Shown: positions 41,266-53,055, counted from the first letter of the stretch. The stretch is DNA of 64,000 nucleotides from Dermanyssus gallinae (GCA_003439945.1 QVRM01005676.1:1-64000); one strand, 5' to 3'. Numbers and translations are program-made. The notes: generated by a model not told the origin, from the sequence alone.

Positions 41266-42820
41266 GGGTGATCCTTTGCCCCCCCCCCTACCCTCTGTTT
41301 TGCCTGAGCATTAAAGAGCTAATTGACTCTCTTAAAAGCCCACTAAACATTTGGTATCTGGGTGACGGCGTCCTGGGGGGCGATGTGGACGGGGTTGCCG
41401 ACGACATTCGGCGCGTGCTTGATTTTCGTGAGACCTCGGGTTTGGAGCTAAATCCCAGAAAATGCGAGATCTATGTTACAGGTGATACGGCACAGGCCCC
41501 GGACCTTCGCATCCTTCAAGCGTTATTGCCCGGATGTAAGGTTACTCACGACAATGAGTTGGTGCTTTTGGGAGTTCCCCTCCGACCGGAAGGACTTGCG
41601 CACGCACTTGAAAGATGGCAGAACAAGCTGAAGGACGTCGCAGACAACCTCGCGCCACTCGGCGCGCCCCCCCGCGCGCTTTTTGCTGCGATCGTCGTTC
41701 TCAGCTACGAGGGTCACCCACCTTCTTCGCGGAGCTGATCTAACAGGGCGGTTGGACGATCTGCGTCCATTGAACGAGTTAACTCTAAACGCCCTTGAGA
41801 CTCTCCTTAATCTATCGCTGGCGCCTTCCGTTTGAAAACAGGCACAACTACCCATCTCAAAGGAGGTCTAGGAGTCCCGGATCCGCTCGTCTCTGCAGGG
41901 CCAGCGATAGTTTCCTCCCTTTTCCGAGCCGAGAACAACGCCATCGCACTATTAGACGAGGCCGGCATCTGTCAGTACAAGGAACACCAGAGACGCCTGT
42001 ACGAGAAGCTAAAGATAGTTTGCAGGGACGCTCCGGATAACCCTTTAAGCCAACATGACTGGAGCACATTCTTATACGACGAAGCGTATAGCGGCTCACT
42101 CGCGGGCGCTATCAACGACTCCACAAAGGCTCGCCTTCGAGCTGTCGCTGCTAAAGGATCTGGAGCCTGGCTACATGCACTTCCAAGTGTCCCACTGGGC
42201 ACCCTCCTGACGACGAAACAACCCGAATCGGGGTGGGTCTCCGTCTCGGATGTGACCTAGTATCCCCTCATCAGTGTAAATGTGGCCGCCCCGTAGACGA
42301 ATTAGCCCATCACGGGTTATCGTGCATCATGGGTGCGGGACGGCGGGCCAGGCATGCCGGTATTAACGACACTTTCGGCCGAGCGCTTCAGTCAAGTGAT
42401 TTCCCTTGCATTCTAGAGCCCCAGGGCCCCTCCGCCGACGATGGCCAGCGCCCGGATGGGTTGACTCTTACTCCCTTCAGTAGGGGCAGGATGCTTGTCT
42501 GGGATGCCACTGTCACCGACTCATTAACACCTTCAATGGTCGGTGGCGGGGCGATCTCGGCAGGCCACGCCGGTAATCTAGCCGAAACGAGAAAGCTTGC
42601 AAAGTACGCCTCAATAGGTTACCCACATGAGTTTTAACCGCTAGCGTTCGAGACCTTGGGCGGTCCAGGCAGCCTCACTCGCAAACTTCTCCACAGAGTC
42701 GGCACGCAGCTGAACCTCGCAACCGGAGACAAGAGATCTGCGGCTTTCTTGAGACAGCGCCTCGACCTCGAAGTCCAACGCGGGAACGCGGCGTCCGTCC
42801 GCGGCACGCTGCTGAAGTGA
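41266..42820 (+). pseudogene. LINE ORF2 C-terminal half (YLGDG-type reverse transcriptase), 5'-truncated
   Basis: Starts inside the reverse transcriptase with QQGDP (block B) and NIWYLGDGVLGGDVDGV (block C; the second Asp of YLDDG is Gly, so the catalytic pair is broken). LGVPLRPEGL follows (thumb), then, after frameshifts near 41735 and 42255, the C-terminal domain CKCGRPVDELAHHGLSC, GAGRRARHAG, GQRPDGLTLT and LVWDATVTD. A TAA at 42634-42636 interrupts it; downstream PLAFETLGGPG, ATGDKRSAAFLRQRL and QRGNAASV lead to the natural stop TGA 42818-42820. I recognise this C-terminus from LINEs of chelicerates and other invertebrates but do not assign a clade. Confidence 0.82.
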
Positions 42821-42899
42821 TCCCAACCCACTCTATATGAGATAGAGTAATATTCCCAGTGCACACGTTCTCGGGACAATTGTCGCTCCATGTGTATTC

Positions 42900-42902
<3 letters not shown>

Positions 42903-42988
<86 letters not shown>
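42903..42988. repeat. (TA)n microsatellite
   Basis: Alternating TA of about 86 bp 3' of the LINE end. Confidence 0.95.
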
Positions 42989-42992
<4 letters not shown>

Positions 42993-43145
42993 ATATATAG
43001 CATTTTCGTACCGTGCAACTGTATAGTATTGTTATGTGGAGCAGACTGAATGCACATACGCACTGGCGCAATGGACATAGGACTCGGCTCCGACGGCTTG
43101 ATCTTGTTTCGTCGAGTCCCAACAATATATATATATATATGCTCA

Positions 43146-43462
43146 CAGGGTGTCTGGATAATATCTGGGATAGGGTCAAGCCCAGTGGGGAAATAATGTT
43201 TGCCAATGGTAAGTGGGAGCGGAAACGTAAAAGGAGTAAGTTATTTTTTTATTGAAATGTTCTAAGCTGTGACTATAGGTGGGCTCTCTAACATAAGTTA
43301 AATTGATTGGAAAACCGAACATACCGGCGCACTTGGGAGAAAATTCTACAAATTATTTTTTTGTATGTAGAATTCCTGCTCTAGCTAAAACCAATCGCAT
43401 TTCAGACGATGTAGAAATTTTATCCGGAATGCGCCGGTATGCTTGGTTATCCAGACACTCTG
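43146..43462. mobile_element. MITE-like element with 16-bp terminal inverted repeats
   Basis: The left end CAGGGTGTCTGGATAA is matched by the inverted right end CAGAGTGTCTGGATAA (one mismatch). Inside, CATACCGGCGCA (near 43320) pairs with TGCGCCGGTATG (near 43431), so the right half folds on itself. No coding capacity. No clear target duplication: the left flank is GCTCA, the right flank TATATA. Confidence 0.65.
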
Positions 43463-44053
43463 TATATATATCATATTAGTCAGCTCTACCGATAAGCTGA
43501 ACAAAGGCTTCAACGGGAGCACGGTATATCTAGAAGATATAGCACAACTTTAATAGAGATCATTTTCTGCCTTAAATCTTTCCTGAACTGAATAGTCCTG
43601 CGTAGTGAAGTGGGTGTCTGTAGTTTAGTAAATATGATAGGTTCCTCTAAGATTAATTAAAAAGAAGTTTGAGAGTTAAAGAATAGTTTGCGTTCGAACA
43701 TCGAGGCGAGCGGTCACGTTGTTGGAGGTTCCTGCCTTAGAGTGGTGTTTTGGTGTACAAGCATAGTTGCGCTTCACAACTGAACCAGGAAAACTATCTG
43801 AGAATTGTGTATCGAGTTTGAAAACGGAACCGTTTCATTGAAAAGTGGTAGCTAGAGTGTTGGAAATAGGATTTTCGGCACTGTGTGGATATAGTGAAGT
43901 TTGAAGTGAACAATTGGAAGGCAAAAACGAAAACAAGAACAGGTATATAGTGTATATACAAGTGCTTTGGAACGCATTAGGACGGACGTGTAAAGCAAAG
44001 TCCAAAGAGACGTGCAGTGTTGTAGTTGCATATATAAATAACACACGTGCACC

Positions 44054-45674
44054 ATGTTTGGAAGGAACGGTGAAATGTCATCTGACGGTGATGATAGCTC
44101 CATGAATATATCCGGAGCTGTCTACACACGAAGTGGTGGTGCATCAACATACGTGCCATTGAGTAGAATATCAGTGTGCACGTGTGGAAATATGATGGAC
44201 AGGAAAAGAACGGCAGTGCGTGATCCGCCATTTGCTGGTTGCACGGGTTGTGCTACACATCGGCAGATTATTGCAGAGATGGCAAAAGTAAAAGCAGAAG
44301 CGGACAAGTGGTGCGGTATTGCGAACGCAATGCAAAACAAGTGGGAGACGTGCATGGCCGATGTGCACAAAAGACTTGAGAGAATTGAAGAAAGAGAAAC
44401 CGCTTTGGAGGAGATGGAGGAGAGGATTGCCGCGGACAAGAAGGAGTTGATCGAACAAATTAGCAGAATTGAGAGAAGAGTAGAGGAACGTCAGCAGAGA
44501 CAGCCTACAACTGCTGCTGCTGCTGAAGAGAGCAGTATTGACGGCGAGCGGAGGGAGAAATTAGAAGAAAGAGTTACAGCTGTAGAGGAAGTGATGGTGG
44601 ACGTAACGGCTGGCTTGGACCAAGTAAAGACATGGATCCGGGAAAGAGGGGCGAGAGAGAAGGCGAGGCTAGCAGAAGAGTAGGTGGTAGATCTCGAGCT
44701 GAGTCGTAATGATGAGGACAAGAAGATTGACGACGTGGATAATCACAACACGGGCGAAGACGAAGAAGAAGTACGGCGAGGCGACGGGCGGCGAATGGTA
44801 CAACAACAAAGAAGAGACGATGATGTTGTTGTTGGTGCTGTGATAGAGGAAACAGCTGGAGACAGGGGATCAACCGGGAACGTTACCACCAGTCGGCAAA
44901 AGGGTAGTAATTGCTGGGGATTCAAATATATTACGAGTAGAAAAACAGTTTAAGAAGATGATTCCGGGAAGTACAACAGGGCTAACGATTATAGGAAAAA
45001 GAGGGGGGACATCTAAGGCTATTGTAGAATTAATTGAGGACGATATGGATATGTTCGATATTGTAGAACAGAAGTTGGTATTTCATGGAGGGCTAATATA
45101 TGTAATGCAGGCGAATAGTGAGGTGGAAGCAGTTAGGGAGGTCAGTAAGCAAGTAGAAAAATTTATAGGTTTTTGTACTAGGCGTAATATAAAATTGACG
45201 GTATGCGCATTGCCAAAAACAGTTGATCGAAAAGCAGGACGAGACTATAGGGAGGCTTGCAGGGCTGTTAACATGAAAATAGCTCCCTTAGTGCGGGCAG
45301 CTAAATTTGAATATCTACCCCTGGAATACATACATGATACCGCTGGAGCCATGGCTCCGGACGGTGTTCACTACGGTGAGGTAGGTGCTCAAATGGCGGC
45401 ACGACCTATTGGCCGGAGAGCCTGTGAATGGCTTGGAATCAAATTGGCAACTCGGAAAGAAGGGGGAATAGCCACAAATATACAAGAAAAGCAGAAAGAA
45501 TATCCATCGCGATTTGTAGATCACGGACAGATGTCATATAGGCATGCAGCGAGGCTAGCTCAAAAAGGTAATCATTGGGGGTCGGGAAATGGATATATAA
45601 ACAGGGAGGATTACCATGGAGAAAAACACAATAAATGGTTATATGGGGAAACAGAGACACCGCGTACAGCATGA
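44054..45674 (+). pseudogene. LINE ORF1: coiled coil plus SGNH esterase-like domain
   Basis: The N-terminal half is strongly charged and heptad-like (ERIEERETALEEMEERIAAD, about residues 115-135), a probable coiled coil for trimerisation. After an in-frame TAG (44681-44683) and a frameshift near 44885, the second half carries VVIAGDSNILRV (block I GDSN with the nucleophile Ser, about 44910) and ends with APDGVHYGEV (the Asp/His pair, about 45358). These are the landmarks of SGNH hydrolases, the domain known in ORF1 of CR1/L2-type LINEs. It overlaps ORF2 by 59 nt in a different frame. Retroelement ORF1 proteins bind RNA; what the esterase acts on is not known to me. Confidence 0.8.
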
Positions 45675-46874
45675 ATCAGGGACGCAACTGGGGGGACAAT
45701 GGCTTCAAGAGACAAAAAGACAACCGATATTTAAACAGAGAACACAGCAATCGCGGAATGCAAATGCAAATGGAAACAAGACAGCGGAAAGTGTGGGAAC
45801 TGGAGGGGGCGTTGGATATGATCCGGAGGTTGGCCATGGGCAACCTTGCGAATCTCGAAAGATCTTAAGCAGACACCGAAAGCGAAATAGAAAAGGTAAA
45901 GGGGGTAAAAAGAAGCAATCACCTCTCCGACGGATAGCATTGCTAAATATTAGAGGTGGTAGGAGACGTGGTAAGTGGGAGGAGCTATACAGGCTGATCG
46001 AAAGAAGAGAAGTAGATATAATGATAGTAACAGAGACACATTTATGTGAGGCAGAAGTTCCACCGGGATTTTGTGGGTACAATTGGTATGGGACAAATAG
46101 AAAGACGGGGACAGGAGAAAATAGGTTTGGAGGAGTGGGTATATTTATTAAAGAAAGCATAATATGTAGAGAAGTGATTGAACTGAAAATGAAAGACTTG
46201 GTGGTAGTTGATATTGAAGGGCTTAATGGAGTAATAAGAATTATAGGGGTATACAGGGCGCCGAGTAATACATTAGAGGAAGGTAGAACATTGTACAATA
46301 GATTAACAGAGGCGGTCGCAAGTAGTGAGGGGATGGGAACTATGTGCCTAGGAGATATGAACGCCCACATTCATCAGTTAGACGGGAGGGAGGATATTGA
46401 AGGGAAAATGCTACAATGGGTATCAACAACAGGGCTGAATAAACTAAATTTAGATAAAGTAGTGGTTGGAAAATATACGTATAGTCAGGGAAATAGGAAG
46501 TCATGTGTAGACTATATTATGGTCAAAAGAAAAATACGGGAATGGGTAGGAGAGATGATTGTAGATGAAGGAAAAGAATGGAACATTGGCAGTGATCATA
46601 ATTGGGTGGAAGTTACGGGTCGAGGAAAACCTGTTAAGAGGTTAAAGGTAGACAAAAAGGTGATAGACAAACAGAAATGGGCATATAAAATTGATGAAAT
46701 TAAACAGCTGTTAGAGGGCGCAATAGAGATAGATCTGGATGAAATGCATACAATAATACGGGATAAATATGATGAATGTTATAAAATAGTTAAGGGAGTA
46801 AGAGAGGGAAAGAGGGGGTGGTGGAATGGGGCGATTGAGGAGGAATATTGAAAAGAAGGTAATGGAGCAAAGAG

Positions 46875-47016
46875 CACTGGAAGGTAGTAAGTACGAACCC
46901 GGGTAAGGGGGAGGAATACTGGCAAAAGTATATGCAGGCAAAGACCACTGGAAGGTAGTAAGTACGAACCCGGGTAAGGGGGAGGAATACTGGCAAAAGT
47001 ATATGCAGGCAAAGAC
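46875..47016. repeat. 71-bp tandem duplication inside LINE ORF2
   Basis: The unit CACTGGAAGGTAGTAAGTAC ... GCAGGCAAAGAC occurs twice head to tail, apparently identical. 71 is not a multiple of three, so it breaks the frame between endonuclease and reverse transcriptase. Confidence 0.9.
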
Positions 47017-47930
47017 AAAAGTTCAGAATTTGGTACAAAAAGCGATAAAACGTCAGGACGAACAGGAGTTTAATAGTATATTGGGGGCTCCAAGGGGACA
47101 ACGGGTAAAGCGATTCTGGACATATGTAGTCAATGCGGGAAAAAGCATGACTAATCTTGATCACGAAAAAGTGTACACAAAAGAAGAGATGAATGCGGCG
47201 GTAGAAGCGCTATTTTTTATTAGTAATGGGGTCAGTGAAGGGAGGTCGAGAATGAATACAAGTATAATCACAGGAGTTTAAGAAATAGAACAAGTTATTA
47301 GAAGAATGAAAGGAAAGACGGCATGCGGGTTACATGGAATAACAATGGAGATAGTACACGCATTGGGTGAGGTCTACAGAAGTTATTAATCTAAAGTCTT
47401 CAATAGCATCTTTGCTGGAAGTAGCATACCAAAAAGTTGGCGTAAGGGAAGGGTTTCCTTGCTGCCAAAGGATGGCGTCGATAACGATGATTTGAAAAAT
47501 AGACGACCGATAACTATTACACCAATCACGTACCGTATTTTTATGCAAATTTTTAAGAGCCGCGTACATGATAGGTTAGAAGCAAATGGTAAAATTGGGG
47601 AATGGCAATGTGGGTTTAGAACGGAATATAGGTTAGACGACCATATTTTTTTATTGAACCAGATAGTCGAAATATCTAGGATGAGGAGACAAGGTTGTGT
47701 TGGCGGTTTTTTGGATCTAAAAAAAGCGTATGATATGGTCAATAGAGATACCTTGTACAAGTATATGGCTGAAGAAGGATTTGAAACAAGTTGAATAGGC
47801 TTATTAGAGGATATTTATAGGGAAAACACAGTAATGATTAAACGAAATGAGGGAGAATCGAGCGAATATGGTGTTGCTAAAGGAGTGAGACAGGGATGTC
47901 CTTTATCATCAATACTGTTTCTAATATATA

Positions 47931-49250
47931 CGAGGTGTGTTCAAAAAGTATCGCGACCTTTGAATTTTCGCGGGTTACGTATATTCGAATTTCGATTTTT
48001 TGTGGCGTTATGTTGGTACTCATGTCTCTCACTTATGCCGACAAGCTCGGCCATTTTGAATGTTCACTTAATTGTTGACAGCTGCTTTGCTTGCACGTGT
48101 TTTGGATCGTCTTCGATTTTTACCTATTCAAAAAAATGGATCAAAGAACCTGTATCAAATTTTGTGTGAAAAACGAAATTAAGTGCGCGGATGCATTCCG
48201 AATGTTGACTGTGGCATACGGAGAAGCTACCTTGAACCGAAGCAACGTTTATCGGTGGTACAAAATGTTCTCAGAAAGCCGAGAAGATGTGAACGACGAA
48301 GAGCGTGCCGGACGCCCGAGCACTTCAACAACAGACGAAAAAATTAATGAAGTGGAGAAAATGGTATTGGCCAATCGTCGAATCACCGTTAGAGAAGTTG
48401 CTGAGGACCTAAACATATCGATTGGCTCGTGCCATTCGATTTTTATCAATGATTTGGGCATGAGACGGGTCGCCGCGAAATTCGTACCAAAATTGCTCAT
48501 TTGCGACCAAAAACAGCATCGCATGAACATTGCTAATGAGATGTTGGACTCTGTCCGCGACGACCCAAATTTGCTCCAGAGGGTCATAACTGGTGACGAA
48601 TCGTGGGTTTATGGTTATGACGTGGAAACCAAAGCTCAATCATCTCAATGGAAGCTGCCGCACGAACCAAGACCGAAAAAAGCGCGCCAAGTTCGGTCGA
48701 ATGTGAAAGTTTTGCTGACAGTTTTCTTCGATTGCAGGGGCGTGGTGCATCATGAGTTCTTGCCACAGGGTAGAACGGTCAATAAGGAATATTACCTGCA
48801 AGTTATGCGCAATTTGCGCGAAGCAATCCGCCAGAAACGCCCGGATTTGTGGAAGAACAAAAATTGGCTTTTGCACCACGATAACGCCCCTGGTCACACA
48901 TCGTTGCTTGTGCGCGAGTTTTTGGCCAAAAACAACACACTAATGATGCCGCAGCCACCGTATTCCCCAGATCTGGCCCCCTGTGACTTTTTCTTGTTCC
49001 CTAAACTGAAGAGGCCCATGAAAGGACGACGTTACGCTACGCTTGACGAGATAAAGACGGCATCGAAAAAGGAGCTGAACAAGATAAAAAAAATGGTTTT
49101 CTGAAGTGCTTCGAAGATTGGAAAAACCGTTGGCACAAGTGTATAATATCTCATGGGGATTACTTTGAAGGGGACAAAATAGATATTCATGAATAAATGA
49201 ATAATTTTTGAAAAAATACAAAAGTCGCGATACTTTTTGAACACACCTCG
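47931..49250 (+). mobile_element. mariner transposon, copy 3, least damaged (1320 bp)
   Basis: Inverted repeats CGAGGTGTGTTCAAAAAGTA ... TTTTTGAACACACCTCG with TA on both sides (47929-47930, 49251-49252). It is inserted in the reverse transcriptase of the esterase-type LINE, in the same orientation. Confidence 0.97.
48136..49104 (+). CDS. mariner transposase (D,D34D), C-terminally truncated by a frameshift
   Basis: ATG 48136 (MDQRTCIKFCV) is chosen over the longer frame from 48091 because it follows the leader conserved in all three copies. Two helix-turn-helix domains (about 1-110, with AGRPSTST as linker) bind the inverted repeats. The catalytic triad is complete: Asp in TGDESW, Asp in HHDNAP, and Asp in DLAPCDFF exactly 34 residues later. 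It catalyses cut-and-paste transposition at TA. The frame ends at TGA 49102-49104 because one A is missing from a run near 49085 (8 instead of 9), losing about 30 C-terminal residues. Compared with copy 2, APAH reads APGH and a Glu reads Lys near the end. Activity is unlikely but cannot be excluded by eye. Proteins of this type are often mislabelled SETMAR. Confidence 0.9.
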   Translation: MDQRTCIKFCVKNEIKCADAFRMLTVAYGEATLNRSNVYRWYKMFSESREDVNDEERAGRPSTSTTDEKINEVEKMVLANRRITVREVAEDLNISIGSCHSIFINDLGMRRVAAKFVPKLLICDQKQHRMNIANEMLDSVRDDPNLLQRVITGDESWVYGYDVETKAQSSQWKLPHEPRPKKARQVRSNVKVLLTVFFDCRGVVHHEFLPQGRTVNKEYYLQVMRNLREAIRQKRPDLWKNKNWLLHHDNAPGHTSLLVREFLAKNNTLMMPQPPYSPDLAPCDFFLFPKLKRPMKGRRYATLDEIKTASKKELNKIKKMVF

Positions 49251-50586
49251 TATAGAAAGAATTGCGAGAAAGGTGAACAACACCGGGTTGGGGTGGAAAA
49301 TTGGTGAAAGGGAAACATTTATTAGAATACCTCTTTTTTTGTCTGCAGATGATATGTTATTTTAGGAAGGGACGTAGGTGGTTCAAGGAATGCTTAATAT
49401 CTGTGGAAAAGCAGCAGATGAACTAGATATGGTATTTAACGAAAAGAAGAGCGCTATTTTAGTATTTTCGGGGGTTACATTGGAGCGGAAGCTAAGGTTG
49501 CATAGAAAGGAGTTAGAGTATCGAGATCAATATACATATTTAGGTGTAACTATAGCGTCAATGGAAGAATTGTTAAAAGTGGAAGAAACGTTAAGAATAA
49601 AGAAAGCAGACAGGGGTAGGAATTCGGTAAGGTGCAAAAGCTTATGGGGATTCAATAGGTATGTGGTTACAAAGGACATTTGGAAGGCACTGTATGTGCC
49701 ACGGCTGACATTTGGAAACGCTGCATAGCTAGTGCATAGCTCTAGTTTATGGAGGAAATTAGAAGGGATTCAGAGAGAAGTAATTAGATTTTCATTGGGT
49801 TGCCGTTTCAATTGTAGCAGAGAGTTTCTTGAAGGGGAGGGGGGTATGTCAAAATTTATCGAAAGAGAAGTGCAAAGTAAGCTGAGGTATTGTAGTAGAA
49901 TTAGGACATTAAGTAACGAACGATGGGTTAAAAAGATACAGTGGGTTAAAATGGCAATGGGAGTAAAAACAAAATGGGACAGGAGGGTAGAATTTGCGGC
50001 AAGACAGATAGGACTCACCAGCAAACAATGGACAGACACTGCTATGTCCAGTGGGCAAATTAAAAGTAGGGTAAAGGCAGCATACACCCAGAAGTGGCGG
50101 ACAGCACTTATGCAGAAAACTAGTTTAAAAGAAGTATACGGGAATATGAAATTGGAAAGGGTTGGAGTAGCATGGTTATATGATAATACAAGAGGCAGCG
50201 GGTTGTTAGCGAATGCAAGAGCCGGTATGTTAGACACAAGAGTACAGCGAAACAGCTACGAGGAATTAGAAACAACGGTTTGTCGAATATGCAGTAAGAG
50301 AGAAGAAACTGTAGATCATCTGGTTAGGGAGTGTGAACAACTGGGAGGAACTAGGGATTTAGAATTAGGGGAGGCGCTGGGATTAGGCATGGATGCAGAA
50401 AAGGCACAGATATAGATTACGAAACAGAGGCTATCCCGATGGAAGGTGTTCAACACATAAGGGCAAAGTAACTGGAGCCCACAATATAGGTAATTAATAG
50501 CTGCAGCGTTATGCGCCCCTGATACAAAGGGGTGATATGTGTACACACACTTATCAAGCAAATAAACCAATCAATCAATCAATCAA

Positions 50587-51849
50587 GACGTCGGCGTTTA
50601 TGGCAGCAACCCGCTCGAATCGAACCATAAGGTTTGTGTTCTGTCAAAGCAACATAGAAAGTTGGAATACTGAAACTAGCTAAAAACGAAACATCGTTCA
50701 ACGTCATAAACGTTTTTCCACACAAAGTATAAGGACGAGACATTGGCCTGGTGGCCAACGTAATCGCGACCCATATGCGCACATGCGTATGAAGCGGCTA
50801 GTAATACTTCGAGTCTCGACCACGCATGGAGATATACTTAGCCAGTTGTAAGGCAACGCGTGGAAATAAACCGTTTGCGGAAAGTCCTAAAGAGGTGACA
50901 GATAAGATAGACAGGTCGTATCCCCTGGAAAATGAGATGCCGTCTAGTTATTGGTACCTTATAGTTGGATAAACACGAGTAGTGTTCACACTTCAATATG
51001 GAACAATCGGAGAAGGCCTGTGCAAATCGGGCGGTGCATTCAACCGGCCTGCCAGTGTCGCTGGCTATGTGGCGAACGCGCAGCAAGGCTTTTACAGACA
51101 CAGCTCTCTATAAACTCGCCTATGTAAGCCATAAAGTTGAGGCAAACGAGCCGCCGACATTGCTAAATGTGATAAGTGAATCAGACGCTCCAGTATTATA
51201 GAATAGAGAAAAAAGAGAGAAAGAAACAAACAACGATGGACCCAAAGGACGGGTCAAATTGTGACTTGGACATAAAGACCACCAACCTGTGGACGGATTA
51301 TGAATGCATATAGTAGGAAACGTTGCGCTGTTGACGCTTAAGTTGGTGCACCACGAATCGTACTCGTCTAGTAAGACTTTTAACCACGTATTAGACGTCG
51401 CTTGTTTCACGCAGATCGCTACGCAGCGTAATAATAATCATCAGATACTGCCTAATCAGAGCGGTAGATCTTGATCACAGAGAATATACGTTGGGCCTTA
51501 GTGAAATCGTTACAGTTATGGCTGAAAAGTGTCTGATCTATAGTTCGTACGGATGTGTGACTAATCTAGTGATTGTCCATCAATACCACAGACGGAATAT
51601 ATTTTCAATTTGTATATCATGTTTGATTGCTTGTTTTAAGCATTAATGAATCAATTTTATATATAGCTCTACTTTTTTGCATTTCAATAAACTACTGAAA
51701 AGCTCAAAAACTGCGGGAGTAACTATGACTCTCTTTTGATAGTGTGTGCGAGGCATAGGCGGCAAATTGAGACAATTTGTGGCATTCATTAAGAATATGA
51801 CTGGGCCAAACTTGCTATATCTCTTTTCATTCATTCCCGTTCGCTTTAT
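50587..51849. other. Spacer, nothing recognised
   Basis: Short frames (for example 50998-51201 plus, 51120-51410 minus) match no family I know. No repeat of the families above was seen. Confidence 0.45.
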
Positions 51850-52975
51850 CGAATAGCCAATGATTAAGGAAGACCTTAAGCGACTGTCGGATTGGTTTAG
51901 AGACAGTGGCTTGTTTATGAATTGGTCAAATACCGGTGTTATCCAGTTCTGATCGCCTAGATGTGTTCCAAGTAAAAACCGTGAGGCATTTCATTGCGAA
52001 AACCGCACTCTCGACATGATCAATGAGGCAAAGTTCTTAGACGTTGTTTTGGATTTCAGGTTATCGTTTGAAGCCGATACAGATCATATCCACAAAGACG
52101 TTATAAGAAGCATCACTACCCTGGTCAAGAGCCGTAATATTCTGCCCCGTGACTGTTCGTTCGCCATGTCTTACGGCTACGTCCATAGTAATCTGACCTA
52201 CGCAGTTGAACTGTTTGGAATGACTTATATGTGTATTTTATGTAGTTTACATCGCCTGAAAAATAGAGCCGTGCGGGTAGTATTGGGATATTCGCCATGG
52301 AAGTCATTTTTTTCGGGCTGACCTTCAGCCAAGATTTAACGTCTACGGGACTGCTCTTCGCATGGCTTCATAGACGAATCCCCATAAATACAAACGTGCA
52401 CCGGTAAGGCTCGAACACGCGCACCTATGTGTATACTCCCGTTGCGAGGCGCATGCGAATGCACCACGTCATCGGGCTCGACATGGAAGTCTATGTGTCA
52501 TAAATACGCAGAGATGTCGCAGAGATTCTGCCCTACCCTCTGTAAATAGAGATATCTATCCAATCAGATTAACCGAATCTAAATGGGACTTCATCCGAAC
52601 CTACTCAGCCATTCCCAGTAGACTCCAACCATGAACACAAGGGGATTACACAAACAACTTCTCATGTTGTCTGAAACTTTATGAAGTTAATATCGTCGTT
52701 CCTTAATATCAAATCTCGGTGCCAGATATTGGAACAAGCTCCCACCAGATGTGCGCACAACTTCTTCTTTGGAAATATCTAAAGAATGCTATACAGTTCT
52801 ATATAGGTATCTTACTCTAAAATCATCATAACAATAAAGAAAAATAAGAATATCTGCAACAAACAAATCCATACTAGCCTTTGATGGCTTTGAGGGGCTG
52901 TAAACAGCTGTACAATTGTAAATCACTCATGTGAATAATAACCCCTATCTATCTATCTATCTATCTATCTACATT
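51850..52975 (+). mobile_element. CR1/jockey-type LINE 3' end, split by a SINE
   Basis: Begins in the reverse transcriptase (EDLKRLSDWFRDSGLFMNWS), then after a TGA and a frame change AKFLDVVLDFRLSFEADTDH and RLKNRAVRVVLGYSPW (palm and thumb). SINE-B is inserted at 52306. The ORF ends downstream with GARYWNKLPPDVRTTSSLE and its stop at about 52830. The 3' UTR ends in a (TATC)n tail (52947-52971), typical of CR1/L2-like elements. Confidence 0.85.
52306..52482 (-). mobile_element. SINE-B inserted in a LINE, with target-site duplication
   Basis: The reverse complement starts GTCGAGCCCGATGACGTGGT and ends GAAGGTCAGCCCGAAAAAA. A perfect 9-bp repeat ATGGAAGTC lies at 52297-52305 and 52483-52491. 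Removing the SINE and one repeat rejoins the LINE frame. Confidence 0.9.
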
Positions 52976-53055
52976 AACTCACAGAATCTGCCCAAGTTTT
53001 TATTCTAGTATGCACACCATACGCATAGCTTATGTTTACTTTATTGTGCTTAACC

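Larger units (their letters stand above)
45616..50415 (+). pseudogene. LINE ORF2: AP endonuclease and reverse transcriptase, interrupted
   Basis: The endonuclease frame is still open (45616-46851): LLNIRGGRRRGKWEEL, ETHLCEA (catalytic Glu), VYRAPSN, CLGDMNAH (Asp/Asn pair) and IGSDHNWVEV (SDH) are all kept. A 71-bp tandem duplication (46875-46945 and 46946-47016) then shifts the frame. The reverse transcriptase has GVDNDDLKNRRPITITP, GFLDLKKAYDMV (block A) and GVRQGCPLSS (block B), with stops at 47279-47281 and 47387-47389. The mariner cuts in just before block C, which resumes as LSADDMLF (49345). The C-terminus has CRICSKREETVDHLVRECEQ, a CCHC zinc motif. Cannot make an active enzyme. Confidence 0.85.
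43680..50586 (+). mobile_element. Nearly full-length LINE with esterase-type ORF1, split by a mariner
   Basis: Layout: probable 5' UTR (about 43680-44053), ORF1 (44054-45674), ORF2 endonuclease (from 45616), reverse transcriptase (47003-47930), mariner copy 3 (47931-49250), rest of reverse transcriptase and C-terminal zinc region (49251-50415), 3' UTR, and an (AATC)n tail at 50569-50584. The short repeat tail instead of poly-A is as in CR1/L2-like LINEs. The 5' boundary is an estimate. Confidence 0.85.

Noticed and set aside
41795..42260. Independent 142-aa gene
   Set aside because: It is a frame of the LINE ORF2 region between thumb and C-terminal domain.
48091..48135. Longer mariner transposase start (15 extra residues)
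   Set aside because: The upstream stretch is the untranslated leader of the element; MDQRTCIK is the usual type of mariner start and is shared by all copies.
48136..49104. Host gene related to SETMAR
   Set aside because: Inverted repeats and TA duplications bound the frame exactly and no SET domain is fused to it; it is an ordinary mariner.
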